The notes below the pieces were generated by a model. That model did not search any database. It saw nothing but the letters and a program-made list of their open reading frames with translations, and was not told the DNA's origin. The position numbers were made by a program, and so were the translations under genes. Shown here one piece after another: positions 26,507-34,926 of a stretch of DNA of 64,000 bases (its first letter is position 1; each line of letters starts with the position of its first letter). Origin of the DNA: Borrelia hermsii DAH (GTDB taxonomy: Bacteria; Spirochaetota; Spirochaetia; Borreliales; Borreliaceae); contig NZ_CP073142.1 in assembly GCF_023035675.1 (NCBI RefSeq), positions 1-64,000 of the forward strand, written 5' to 3'.

Positions 26507-27601
26507 TTGAAAACTAACATTTCTATCATTACTTTAATTACCATAATTATAATCACCACTTTAACTTGCAAAGCGAATCTTGACAAGGCTGTAGAAATAG
26601 AAAAAATACTAAAAGAAGCAGAAATAGAAACAGTAGTAGCAACGAGAAAAGCAACAAAGGCAGCAACAAAGGCAGCAGAAAAAGCAAAAACAGCACGAAC
26701 AGCAACAGACAAAGCACTAGAAGCAATAGTGGTATCATCAGCAGAAGCAATAAAAGAAGCAGAAAAAGCAATAAAAGAAGCAGAAAAGCAAAAAGAAGTC
26801 GCACAAAATGAAAAAGAACGAACAGAAAAAGAAAAACTAATAATAGAAAACAAGACAAAACAATTCGAAGCACAAATAGAAAAAACACGGAAGCAGGATT
26901 TAACACAGATTAAACTTATGCAAGCAAAGCTTGAACTAGGACACAAAATTCAAGATACCGCAAGACTGCTAATGAAATACGACAATGATTATTGGATTGA
27001 ACCGCCTGATCAATTTGGACTGCACGATAGCACTTCTAACAACAAGGCATTTGATGTGCTCAAGCAAGGCCCAAATCCATATTATCATAGCGATAATAAG
27101 GAGACTAGAAAGAAAATTTACTTGGTATTTGAGTACCAGGATACTTACATAAAGTCTCTTGGAGAAATTCTTAACAAAATTGCAAAGGATTCTTATCTGC
27201 CACCTGACCAGGAAAAGCAAAAAACTTCTGCACATGATCAGGCTAATAACTTATTACAAGAGATCATAAATAACATTCATGAGCATTTCGATCGCTACTT
27301 TAGCGATGCATTTAGAATACCAAGTAATCAACAAAATAAAATTGACTCTTTAGAGCTTAGCGGCCTACAAGAACTTCTAAAAAAATTTGAGGCACTTCAA
27401 AAGATAAGACATACTTGCAAAATGTACGCAACAAAGATTTACAATGATTTCCAGAATGATAAAAACAAAATTAGAACTGGTGGTATCAAAAAAATAGAAG
27501 AATATATAACCAACAATGCATACAGAAACAAATTTAAAGAGGCAATTGAACAAATTAAAACACTAATCACCCAGATTAATAACATTATATATAAAACATA
27601 A
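26507..27601 (+). CDS. PFam54-type lipoprotein with coiled-coil stalk
   Basis: 364 residues, Cys21 (TTLTCKAN), TTG start behind GTTGGGGGAATATT (GGGGG instead of GGAG). Residues about 26-135 are an Ala/Glu/Lys/Thr helix with heptad-like spacing (KATKAATKAAEKAKTARTAT, EAEKAIKEAEKQKEVAQNEK), predicted to form a rigid coiled-coil stalk. The core follows: YWIEPPDQFGLHDSTSNNKA, RKKIYLVFEYQDTYIKSLGE, then LQELLKKFEALQKIRHTCKM and IRTGGIKKIEEYITNNAYR. The extension replaces the Gly-rich stalk of the preceding subgroup. Confidence 0.65.
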   Translation: MKTNISIITLITIIIITTLTCKANLDKAVEIEKILKEAEIETVVATRKATKAATKAAEKAKTARTATDKALEAIVVSSAEAIKEAEKAIKEAEKQKEVAQNEKERTEKEKLIIENKTKQFEAQIEKTRKQDLTQIKLMQAKLELGHKIQDTARLLMKYDNDYWIEPPDQFGLHDSTSNNKAFDVLKQGPNPYYHSDNKETRKKIYLVFEYQDTYIKSLGEILNKIAKDSYLPPDQEKQKTSAHDQANNLLQEIINNIHEHFDRYFSDAFRIPSNQQNKIDSLELSGLQELLKKFEALQKIRHTCKMYATKIYNDFQNDKNKIRTGGIKKIEEYITNNAYRNKFKEAIEQIKTLITQINNIIYKT

Positions 27602-27743
27602 ATCTCTTATTCAATATCGATTCAATACTGATTGATATGGAGCAAATGAATTAACATTGATTTTAGAATCTATATCTAAACTTAATATCAAGATTAACTA
27701 TGAAGATAGCTATGAAAATAACTATCTTACTACCTAGCCAATA

Positions 27744-27772
27744 TTGATATTAAAATCTAATAAATGTATACT
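27744..27772 (+). promoter_or_regulatory. Array promoter, gene at 27852
   Basis: TTGATA, 17-nt spacer, TATACT. Confidence 0.5.
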
Positions 27773-27851
27773 ATTGCTAGTAAGCATTATCAAATAATAA
27801 CCGTTAATCATAACTGTTAGTTGGTCTGTGCCTACAAGTTGGGGGAATATT

Positions 27852-28919
27852 TTGAAACACAAAGCTCTTATCATCACTTTAATTACCTTAGTTGCCATCA
27901 CCACCTTAACTTGCAAAACAGATCTAAGTTCAGAATTAGAAAAAGCACTAAAAGAAGCAAAAGACGCGGAACAAATAGTCTTAGAAGCACAAGCAGTAAG
28001 AGCAAATGCAGAACTAAACGCAATAATAAAAGAAATAGAAGCGGAAGCAGAAATGGAAGCACAAAAAATCACAGAAATTGAAGCAGTACTAGCAACAACA
28101 ATAACGCAAGCAAAACAAAAAACCGCAGAAGCGGCAATAATAAAACAAGAAACCGCAAAACAAGAAATACAGCAGACACAAGACGAAATACTAAAAGCAA
28201 AAATACAAGCAATAAAAATAGCAATAGAACTGAATCAAAATTTAAGACAGATCATAATCAATAAATTAAAGTCTAAAGTTGAAGATAACGCAACAATATT
28301 AAATATGCACACAGATACCAATTGGCACGAGCCTAGTGATCACTTTGGAATGACATCTCTACCAGGCCAGCAAAGAAACATTAGTGCATTTAATAGAGCA
28401 AGCAAAAAATACGATCAAAAAGGCTACGAAACCTACCCTTACCTCTTAGAAAGCAATCAAGCCGCCAAAGACAGGAGAAAAATTTACTTAAGTTTTAAGT
28501 ACGATAGAATCAGTATTCAAAAATATGGAGAGATTTTTAACAGACTAATAGATGCTGGCACACATTTAGCCGTCGAAGATATTCTTAATGTAACGATTGA
28601 TTATGCTAATGCTTATTTTGAAGTTGCATTAATGACGCTGCGTAACAAACAAGACAAGCTTAACTCTTTAAGTCTTGCAAGGCTAAAAGAACTTCAAAGC
28701 GCATTTGAACGACTTGAAACAAAAAAGCAGAATTTTGAAAATTACATGAAAACACTCTATAATGATTACCACAATAATAACTATAATATTAAAGATGGTA
28801 ATTACAAAAACATAATAGCCTACATGTCTGCTAACAAATATAAAGAAAGACTCACAACAACAGCTAACATAATAACAAGCCTAGCTAACCAGTTCAAAAA
28901 CTTACTTGAGCAAATATAA
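27852..28919 (+). CDS. PFam54-type lipoprotein with coiled-coil stalk
   Basis: 355 residues, Cys21 (TTLTCKTD). The TTG start at 27852 follows GTTGGGGGAATAT. A long Ala/Glu/Gln/Lys helix occupies about 26-150 (SSELEKALKEAKDAEQIVLE, AEAEMEAQKITEIEAVLATT, KQEIQQTQDEILKAKIQAIK). The core has NWHEPSDHFGMTSLPGQQRN and RRKIYLSFKYDRISIQKYGE. It shares its signal peptide and first 20 mature residues with the 29107 gene, which has lost most of the helix. Confidence 0.65.
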   Translation: MKHKALIITLITLVAITTLTCKTDLSSELEKALKEAKDAEQIVLEAQAVRANAELNAIIKEIEAEAEMEAQKITEIEAVLATTITQAKQKTAEAAIIKQETAKQEIQQTQDEILKAKIQAIKIAIELNQNLRQIIINKLKSKVEDNATILNMHTDTNWHEPSDHFGMTSLPGQQRNISAFNRASKKYDQKGYETYPYLLESNQAAKDRRKIYLSFKYDRISIQKYGEIFNRLIDAGTHLAVEDILNVTIDYANAYFEVALMTLRNKQDKLNSLSLARLKELQSAFERLETKKQNFENYMKTLYNDYHNNNYNIKDGNYKNIIAYMSANKYKERLTTTANIITSLANQFKNLLEQI

Positions 28920-28990
28920 AAACTTCTATTTGACATCTTAAACTCAATATCAAGATTAATTATTAAAATAACTATTCTTACCTAGAAATC

Positions 28991-29019
28991 TTGATATTAA
29001 AACCCAATAAATGTATAAT
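28991..29019 (+). promoter_or_regulatory. Array promoter, gene at 29107
   Basis: TTGATA, 17-nt spacer, TATAAT. Confidence 0.55.
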
Positions 29020-29106
29020 TCATAATTATTGCTTAATAAGCATTATTAAATAATAATATTGATTATAACTGTTAATTGATCTGTTTCTACAAGTTGGGAG
29101 AATATT

Positions 29107-29973
29107 TTGCAAACTAACATTTCTATCATCACTTTAATTACCTTAATTGCCATTACCACCTTAACTTGCAAAGCAGATCTAAGCTCAGAATTAGAAAAAG
29201 CACTAAAAGAAGCAAAAGACGCGAAACAAATGGCCTTAAAAGCGCAAATAATAAGAACAGACGCAGAACAAAGAAGACAAAAAAAACTTATAATCGCTAT
29301 ATTAAAAAGCAAAATTACAAAGGCCAAATATACATTAAAGATACACAAGAATGATGCTTGGATAGAAGACAATGATATATATGAAATAAATGCACAAGGC
29401 CAAGCATTTCATATAGCTAAGAATAGCGATACTGGTGAGGTCTATGCAAGTGACCGCAATAAGACTGCCAGAAAGCAAATTTATTTAGCCCTTGAGCATC
29501 GCCGATCAGTCATCACAAATTTTGGAGAAATCCTAAGTAAACTAGCAGAGGGTGCAAATACCAATGTTAATTACGCACCAAATGAACATGATCTTCAAAC
29601 AGAATATAATATTTTAATAGAAAATATCCTAACTGAAGCAAAAAAATATGCGCATAATTACTTTGAAATTGCATTAATACCACTGCACGATAAACAAGAT
29701 AAGCTTAACTCTTTAAGTTTAGATGATTTGCAAAACCTTAAAGACAAATTTGATGAACTTCAAAAGATAAGGGATACTTGCAAAATGTACGCAGAAACAA
29801 TTTACAATGATTTTCAAAATGATCAAGATCATATCAAAGATGGTGCTGCTGCTAACTTAAGAAACTACATAAATCAAAATAATTATAAGAATAAATTCAA
29901 AGAATTGGTTAAAAAAACAGAAGAAACGGCTTATCAAATTAACCAAATCTTAAATAAGATAAAAATATATTGA
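29107..29973 (+). CDS. PFam54-type lipoprotein with short coiled coil
   Basis: 288 residues, Cys21 (TTLTCKAD), TTG start. The helix is reduced to about 40 residues (SSELEKALKEAKDAKQMALK). Core: AWIEDNDIYEINAQGQAFHI (QFGM replaced by IYEI), RKQIYLALEHRRSVITNFGE, YAHNYFEIALIPLHDKQDKL. LQKIRDTCKMYAETIYNDFQ is nearly the same as in the 26507 gene. With the 26070, 26507 and 27852 genes it forms a length series of one stalk type. Confidence 0.65.
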   Translation: MQTNISIITLITLIAITTLTCKADLSSELEKALKEAKDAKQMALKAQIIRTDAEQRRQKKLIIAILKSKITKAKYTLKIHKNDAWIEDNDIYEINAQGQAFHIAKNSDTGEVYASDRNKTARKQIYLALEHRRSVITNFGEILSKLAEGANTNVNYAPNEHDLQTEYNILIENILTEAKKYAHNYFEIALIPLHDKQDKLNSLSLDDLQNLKDKFDELQKIRDTCKMYAETIYNDFQNDQDHIKDGAAANLRNYINQNNYKNKFKELVKKTEETAYQINQILNKIKIY

Positions 29974-30295
29974 TTTGCATATTTATTTACAAGCAACTTC
30001 ATAAAAGAAAATATTCTTCCTTGATTTAAAATCATACTTAAAATTAAAAGCACATTCAAAACAAACGGTTTTTCAATACACATACATAAATCACATTTCA
30101 ATAATCAAATTCCAACTTAAAAATTTATGATAAGATACAATCTTTATCTTACATCTTGATGTTTTAATTAAAATAAATGTATAATATTATTTAATAATAA
30201 TTACTAACTAATAATTTTTCAACTTGTATTTTCAAATCATACTTACACAATTTAATTATTAATTAGTTTTTAATTCTAAAAACAAGGAGAATATT
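29974..30295. other. Intergenic region, promoter of the 30296 gene
   Basis: No gene and no clear terminator for the preceding gene. The promoter lies at 30156-30185, followed by a leader of about 105 nt rich in TAATTA. Confidence 0.5.
30156..30185 (+). promoter_or_regulatory. Array promoter, gene at 30296
   Basis: TTGATG, 18-nt spacer, TATAAT. Confidence 0.5.
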
Positions 30296-31084
30296 TTGCA
30301 AAACTTTTTTATTATCACATTTTTACTATCACTCTTAGTTCTAGTTGCTTGCAATTCAGGAACTGACCAAACAAATAATAAAGGCGGAACTCCCTTAACA
30401 GAAGAAATGTATAAAGCAGAACTGGAAAAACAAAAAATAGAGTATGCACTAATGGAATTAAATCTAAGGGCTACCATTGCTCAAAAGACATTAGATATCC
30501 ACTCAGATAAGAATTGGAGCGAAGACCCGGCTCAATTTAAAATGCATGACGCTACCAACAATAATGCGGCATTCGACATACTTAAAAAAGATACCAAAGC
30601 ATACAACCATAATGACAACAAAAATCTCAGGAGAAAATTTTACCTAGCCTTAGAATATCACACTGATTCCATTACATCCTTTGGATTGATTTTAAATAAA
30701 CTAGCAGAGGGTGCAGTTGATCAACCGCCAAACCCACAGTACAAATTGCTTGAAGCAATCGTAGACAAAGTAACTGCTCTTAGCACAAATTACTTTGAAA
30801 CTGCATTCATACCGCTGACTAACAAAAAAGATAAACTTAACTCTTTAAGTATAGATGACCTAGAATCACTTCAAACGCACTTTAGAGATCTTGACGAGAA
30901 AAGACAAATTATTAGACAAAGTGCAGATGCAATACAAAACAAATTCAAGGATCCTCAGGGCAATATAGGACAACAAGATCAGTTAATAAAACACATAGAT
31001 GATAACAAAAAAGAATTTATAGAATCATTTGCAGCAATAGAACAAATAGCTAAGGAAATTAAAAGCATTTTAGATACAATATAA
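30296..31084 (+). CDS. PFam54-type surface lipoprotein, compact
   Basis: 262 residues, Cys19 (LVLVACNSG), TTG start behind AACAAGGAGAATATT. The linker is about 15 residues. Core: NWSEDPAQFKMHDATNNNAA, RRKFYLALEYHTDSITSFGL, YFETAFIPLTNKKDKLNSLS. ATNNNAAFDILKKD resembles the STSNNKAFDVLKQG of the 26507 gene, so this member sits between the coiled-coil set and the MKHKHIF set downstream. Confidence 0.65.
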   Translation: MQNFFIITFLLSLLVLVACNSGTDQTNNKGGTPLTEEMYKAELEKQKIEYALMELNLRATIAQKTLDIHSDKNWSEDPAQFKMHDATNNNAAFDILKKDTKAYNHNDNKNLRRKFYLALEYHTDSITSFGLILNKLAEGAVDQPPNPQYKLLEAIVDKVTALSTNYFETAFIPLTNKKDKLNSLSIDDLESLQTHFRDLDEKRQIIRQSADAIQNKFKDPQGNIGQQDQLIKHIDDNKKEFIESFAAIEQIAKEIKSILDTI

Positions 31085-31111
31085 AAACGCTATATATTTT
31101 AAAATAACTTT

Positions 31112-31140
31112 AAGGAGCAAAGTATACTTTGCTCTTTCTT
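31112..31140 (+). terminator. Intrinsic terminator after the 30296 gene
   Basis: GAGCAAAG-TATA-CTTTGCTC, fully self-complementary, then TTTCTT. Confidence 0.7.
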
Positions 31141-31262
31141 ATATTGTTTAAAAACATCTTATATCATATTTCTAATAAAAATACGCATATTCCCTACCCT
31201 ACACAAAGCACGCATGTAAACACATAAATTTATTTCTTAGGAATCATATCTGCTTATTTATA

Positions 31263-31292
31263 TTGATATTTTAATTAAAATAAATATATAAT
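31263..31292 (+). promoter_or_regulatory. Array promoter, gene at 31410
   Basis: TTGATA, 18-nt spacer, TATAAT; predicted leader of about 110 nt. Confidence 0.6.
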
Positions 31293-31409
31293 GTTATTTA
31301 ATAATAATTACTAACTAATAATTTTTAAACTTGCATTATCAAATCATACTTACACAATTAATGATTAAATTATTGATTAGTTCTTAACTCTACAAACAAG
31401 GAGAATATT

Positions 31410-32300
31410 TTGAAACATAAACATATTTTTTTAATCTTGTCTATCGCGTTTATTTTACCACTACTTACTCTGGTTGCTTGTAATGCAAAACCTGAAAAAT
31501 TGGGGAGGGATAAAAAATTTCCTGAATCGCCAGCCATTCAAGCAATACAAGCACAAATAAAACAGCATAAACGGGAATTTATAATCGCTAAATTAAAACT
31601 TAGAGTCCCAAAATACGAAAAGATGTTAAATGATCATATCAACTACGCCTGGATTGAAGATGGTGATGTGCAGCATAGATGGAAGAACTATGGGCCAGGA
31701 GGAAGGCAATATGGAATGCATCGCGCCAACCTAGCTCGGAATATATTTTTTATAATTCTCTCTCCTTATAATCGCAATTTGACATATGGCGCGCCTGAGT
31801 CAAAAGATGCCAGATCAAAAATTTATTTGGCATTTGAGTATAACGAAAACCTCATTGAAGATTTTGGAGAGGTACTTTGGTCGCTAGGAGGTCGAGCTGC
31901 TACATTTCATCATGGGGGATTAGGTATACGTAATCCCAATGAATACAATAAGTTAGTTCAAGAAATTGCGGATAAAACAGGAGAGTATGCTTGTAATTAC
32001 TTTGAAGTTGCATTTGGAGAACTAATTAAAAAGCAAAATAACCTTAACTCTTTAAGTTACGACATGCTGCAAGCACTTGATCAAAAGTTTGATAAGCTTA
32101 TAGCAGAAAGGGAAATGCATATCAAAGACGCAAAAACAATTTACAATGATCTTAAGGCCAATAAAGGGGAAATTAAAAAGGATAAGAATGCTGCTAAATT
32201 AAAGGATTACCTAATAAAACATAAGCCAAAATTCGAAAATTCATTTGAAGTAGTAAAAACACTAGCTAGGGAAATTAAAAATATTTTAGATACAATATAA
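31410..32300 (+). CDS. PFam54-type surface lipoprotein, MKHKHIF subgroup
   Basis: 296 residues, Cys24 (LTLVACNAK), TTG start. Together with the next two genes it forms a tight trio: IKQHKREFIIAKLKLRVPKY, YAWIEDGDVQHRWKNYGPGG, SKIYLAFEYNENLIEDFGEV, and a nearly invariant C-terminal third (YACNYFEVAFGELIKKQNNL, LIAEREMHIKDAKTIYNDLK). The trio has an insertion in the W-I-E-D loop compared with other members. The loop after YGPGG and the segment between residues about 150 and 175 (WSLGGRAATFHHGG here) vary sharply among the three. Confidence 0.65.
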   Translation: MKHKHIFLILSIAFILPLLTLVACNAKPEKLGRDKKFPESPAIQAIQAQIKQHKREFIIAKLKLRVPKYEKMLNDHINYAWIEDGDVQHRWKNYGPGGRQYGMHRANLARNIFFIILSPYNRNLTYGAPESKDARSKIYLAFEYNENLIEDFGEVLWSLGGRAATFHHGGLGIRNPNEYNKLVQEIADKTGEYACNYFEVAFGELIKKQNNLNSLSYDMLQALDQKFDKLIAEREMHIKDAKTIYNDLKANKGEIKKDKNAAKLKDYLIKHKPKFENSFEVVKTLAREIKNILDTI

Positions 32301-32335
32301 TGCCTATACATTTTAAAATAACTTCATAACGCTAC

Positions 32336-32371
32336 TAGGAGCAAAGTACACTTACATTTGGCTCCTTTTTT
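32336..32371 (+). terminator. Intrinsic terminator after the 31410 gene
   Basis: AGGAGCaAA...TTgGCTCCT hairpin, then TTTTTT. Confidence 0.65.
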
Positions 32372-32403
32372 ATTGTTTAAAAACATCTTATATCATATTT
32401 ATA

Positions 32404-32433
32404 TTGATATTTTAATTAAAATAAATATATAAT
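32404..32433 (+). promoter_or_regulatory. Array promoter, gene at 32552
   Basis: TTGATA, 18-nt spacer, TATAAT. Confidence 0.6.
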
Positions 32434-32551
32434 GTTATTTAACAATTATTATTAAATAACATTATTAAACTTGCATTATCAAATTATATTTACACAATTA
32501 ATATGATTAAACTAATCATTAGTTCTTAACTCTACAAACAAGGGGTATATT

Positions 32552-33445
32552 TTGAAACATAAACATATTTTTTGGGTACCTTCTATCACATTTATTATCA
32601 TATTTATTTTACCACTACTCACTCTGATTTCTTGTAATGCAGAACCTGGAAAAAAGGAAGGCTCCCCTCAATCACCAACAGAAAATGCAGCTATTCAAGC
32701 ATTAAAAGCAAAACTAAAGCAGCATAAACGGGAATTTATAACCGCTAAATTAAAACTTAGAGTTCCAAAATACGAAAAAATGTTAAATGATCATATTAAC
32801 TACGCCTGGATTGAAGATGGTGATGTGCAGCATAGATGGAAGAACTATGGACCAGGGGGAGACCAATATGGAATGGCACAACGGAATCAGGCGGCATTTC
32901 ATGTAACCACCTCTCCTTATAATCGCAATTTGTCATATAGCAATCCAACGGCAAAAGACGCCAGATCCAAAATTTATTTGGCATTTGAATATAACGAAAC
33001 CCTTATTAGAGCTTTTGGCAGGGTACTTAACGCACTAGCATTGTTTACTATTCCATTTGATCTAGCCTCAAAAAGCATACCTAATCCCAATAAATACAAT
33101 AAGTTAGTTCAAGAAATTGCAGATAAAACAGGAGAGTATGCTTGTAATTACTTTGAAATTGCATTTGGAGAACTACTTAAAAAGCAAAATAATATTAACT
33201 CTTTAAGTTACGACATGCTGCAAGAACTTGATCAAAAGTTTGATAAGCTTATAGCAGAAAGGGAAATGCACATCAAAGACGCAGAAACTATCCTTAATGA
33301 TTTTAAGGCCGATAAAGACCAAATTCAAAATGATACTGCTAAATTAAAGGATTACCTAATAAAACATAAGACAAAATTTAATAATTCATTTGAAGTAGTA
33401 AAAACACTAGCTAGGGAAATTAAAAACATTTTAGATACAATATAA
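32552..33445 (+). CDS. PFam54-type surface lipoprotein, MKHKHIF subgroup
   Basis: 297 residues, Cys28 (LTLISCNAE), TTG start behind CAAGGGGTATATT. The signal peptide is four residues longer than that of the 31410 gene (IIIF insertion) and shared with the 33698 gene. The variable loop reads DQYGMAQRNQAAFHVTTSPY, and the second variable segment is NALALFTIPFDLASKSIPNP. The last 110 residues are almost identical in all three trio members. The pattern is conserved ends with variable surface loops. Confidence 0.65.
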   Translation: MKHKHIFWVPSITFIIIFILPLLTLISCNAEPGKKEGSPQSPTENAAIQALKAKLKQHKREFITAKLKLRVPKYEKMLNDHINYAWIEDGDVQHRWKNYGPGGDQYGMAQRNQAAFHVTTSPYNRNLSYSNPTAKDARSKIYLAFEYNETLIRAFGRVLNALALFTIPFDLASKSIPNPNKYNKLVQEIADKTGEYACNYFEIAFGELLKKQNNINSLSYDMLQELDQKFDKLIAEREMHIKDAETILNDFKADKDQIQNDTAKLKDYLIKHKTKFNNSFEVVKTLAREIKNILDTI

Positions 33446-33481
33446 CGCTTATACATTTTAAAATAACTTCATAACTACTCT

Positions 33482-33514
33482 AAAAGGAGCAAAGCTACTT
33501 ATGCTCCTTTTTAT
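33482..33514 (+). terminator. Intrinsic terminator after the 32552 gene
   Basis: AAAGGAGCA...TGCTCCTTT hairpin followed by TTATTG. Confidence 0.65.
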
Positions 33515-33548
33515 TGTTTAAAAACATCTTATTATCTGCTTATTTATA

Positions 33549-33578
33549 TTGATATTTTAATTAAAAAAAATATATAAT
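33549..33578 (+). promoter_or_regulatory. Array promoter, gene at 33698
   Basis: TTGATA, 18-nt spacer, TATAAT. Confidence 0.6.
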
Positions 33579-33697
33579 ATTATTTAATAACAATTACTAA
33601 CTAATAATTTTTAAACTTACGTTATCAAATTACACTTATACAATTAATATGATTAAATTATTAATTAGTTCTTAACTCTACAAACAAGGAGAATATT

Positions 33698-34600
33698 TTG
33701 AAACATAAACATATTTTTTGGGTACCTTCTATCACATTTATTATCATATTTATTTTACCACTACTCACTCTGATTGCTTGCAATGCAGAACCTGGAAAAA
33801 CGGAAAGCTCCCCTCAATCACTAACGGGAGATGCGGCTATTCAAGTATTAAAAGCAAAATTAAAGCAGCATAAACGGGAATTTATAACCATCAAATTAAA
33901 ACTTAGAGTTCAAAAATACGAAAAGATGTTAAATGATCATATCCTTTATGCCTGGATTGAAGATGGTGATGTGGACCATAAAGGGAAACCGTATAGCGGA
34001 TATATAATAATAACCCAATATGGAATGGGGGGACATAATCAGGCATTTGGCATAATTAAATCTCCTTACAATACCGATGCGCATTATAATGATAATAATG
34101 ATTCCGCTGCAAAAAAGGCCAGATCAAAAGTTTATTTGGCCTTTGAATATAACGAAAACCTCATTAGAGATTTTGGAAATGTACTTAACAAACTTGCAGC
34201 CTCTGCTGTTCCATTTAATAGAATCTTAGGCATACCTAATCCCAATGAATACAATAAGTTAGTTCAAGAAATTGCAGATAAAACAGGAGAGTATGCTTGT
34301 AATTACTTTGAAGTTGCATTTGGGGAGCTACTTAAAAAGCAAAATAACCTTAACTCTTTAAGTTACGACATGCTGCAAGAACTTGATCAAAAGTTTGATA
34401 AGCTTATAGCAGAAAGGGAAATGCACATCAAAGACGCAAAAACTATCCTTAATGACTTTAAGGCCGATAAAGATCGAATTCAAAGTGATGTCGCTAAATT
34501 AAAGGATTACCTAATAAAACATAAGACAAAATTTAATAATTCATTTGAAGTAGTCAAAACGCTAGCTAGGGAAATTAAAAACATTTTAGATACAATATAA
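33698..34600 (+). CDS. PFam54-type surface lipoprotein, MKHKHIF subgroup
   Basis: 300 residues, Cys28 (LTLIACNAE), TTG start. Its first variable loop is YSGYIIITQYGMGGHNQAFG and it keeps a fuller QYGM-x-x-x-x-x-A-F motif than its two sisters. The second variable segment is NKLAASAVPFNRILGIPNPN. The first 60 and last 110 residues match the 32552 gene nearly base for base. Confidence 0.65.
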   Translation: MKHKHIFWVPSITFIIIFILPLLTLIACNAEPGKTESSPQSLTGDAAIQVLKAKLKQHKREFITIKLKLRVQKYEKMLNDHILYAWIEDGDVDHKGKPYSGYIIITQYGMGGHNQAFGIIKSPYNTDAHYNDNNDSAAKKARSKVYLAFEYNENLIRDFGNVLNKLAASAVPFNRILGIPNPNEYNKLVQEIADKTGEYACNYFEVAFGELLKKQNNLNSLSYDMLQELDQKFDKLIAEREMHIKDAKTILNDFKADKDRIQSDVAKLKDYLIKHKTKFNNSFEVVKTLAREIKNILDTI

Positions 34601-34634
34601 TACTTATATATTTTAAAATAACTTCATAACTCTA

Positions 34635-34663
34635 CTAGGAGCAAAGTTACTTATGCTCCTTTT
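34635..34663 (+). terminator. Intrinsic terminator after the 33698 gene
   Basis: AGGAGCA...TGCTCCT then TTTATA; the loop is shorter than in the two preceding copies. Confidence 0.6.
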
Positions 34664-34781
34664 ATATCACATTTTCTAATAAAAATGCGCATACTCCCTG
34701 CCCCACACAAAATACCCATATAAACACAGATATCATTTATTGGTGTTAATCATTATATCCATTATTATCTGCATATTTATA

Positions 34782-34811
34782 TTGATATTTAAATCAAAAT
34801 GAACATATAAT
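34782..34811 (+). promoter_or_regulatory. Array promoter, gene at 34927
   Basis: TTGATA, 18-nt spacer, TATAAT; -35 in TTGATATTTAAATCAA. Confidence 0.55.
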
Positions 34812-34926
34812 GTTAATTAACAATAATTACTAATTAATAATTTATGAACTTGCATTATAATGCTCATGCAATTAATCGTAATTAAATTATTAATTGGTTC
34901 TTAACTTTACAAACGAGGAGAATATT

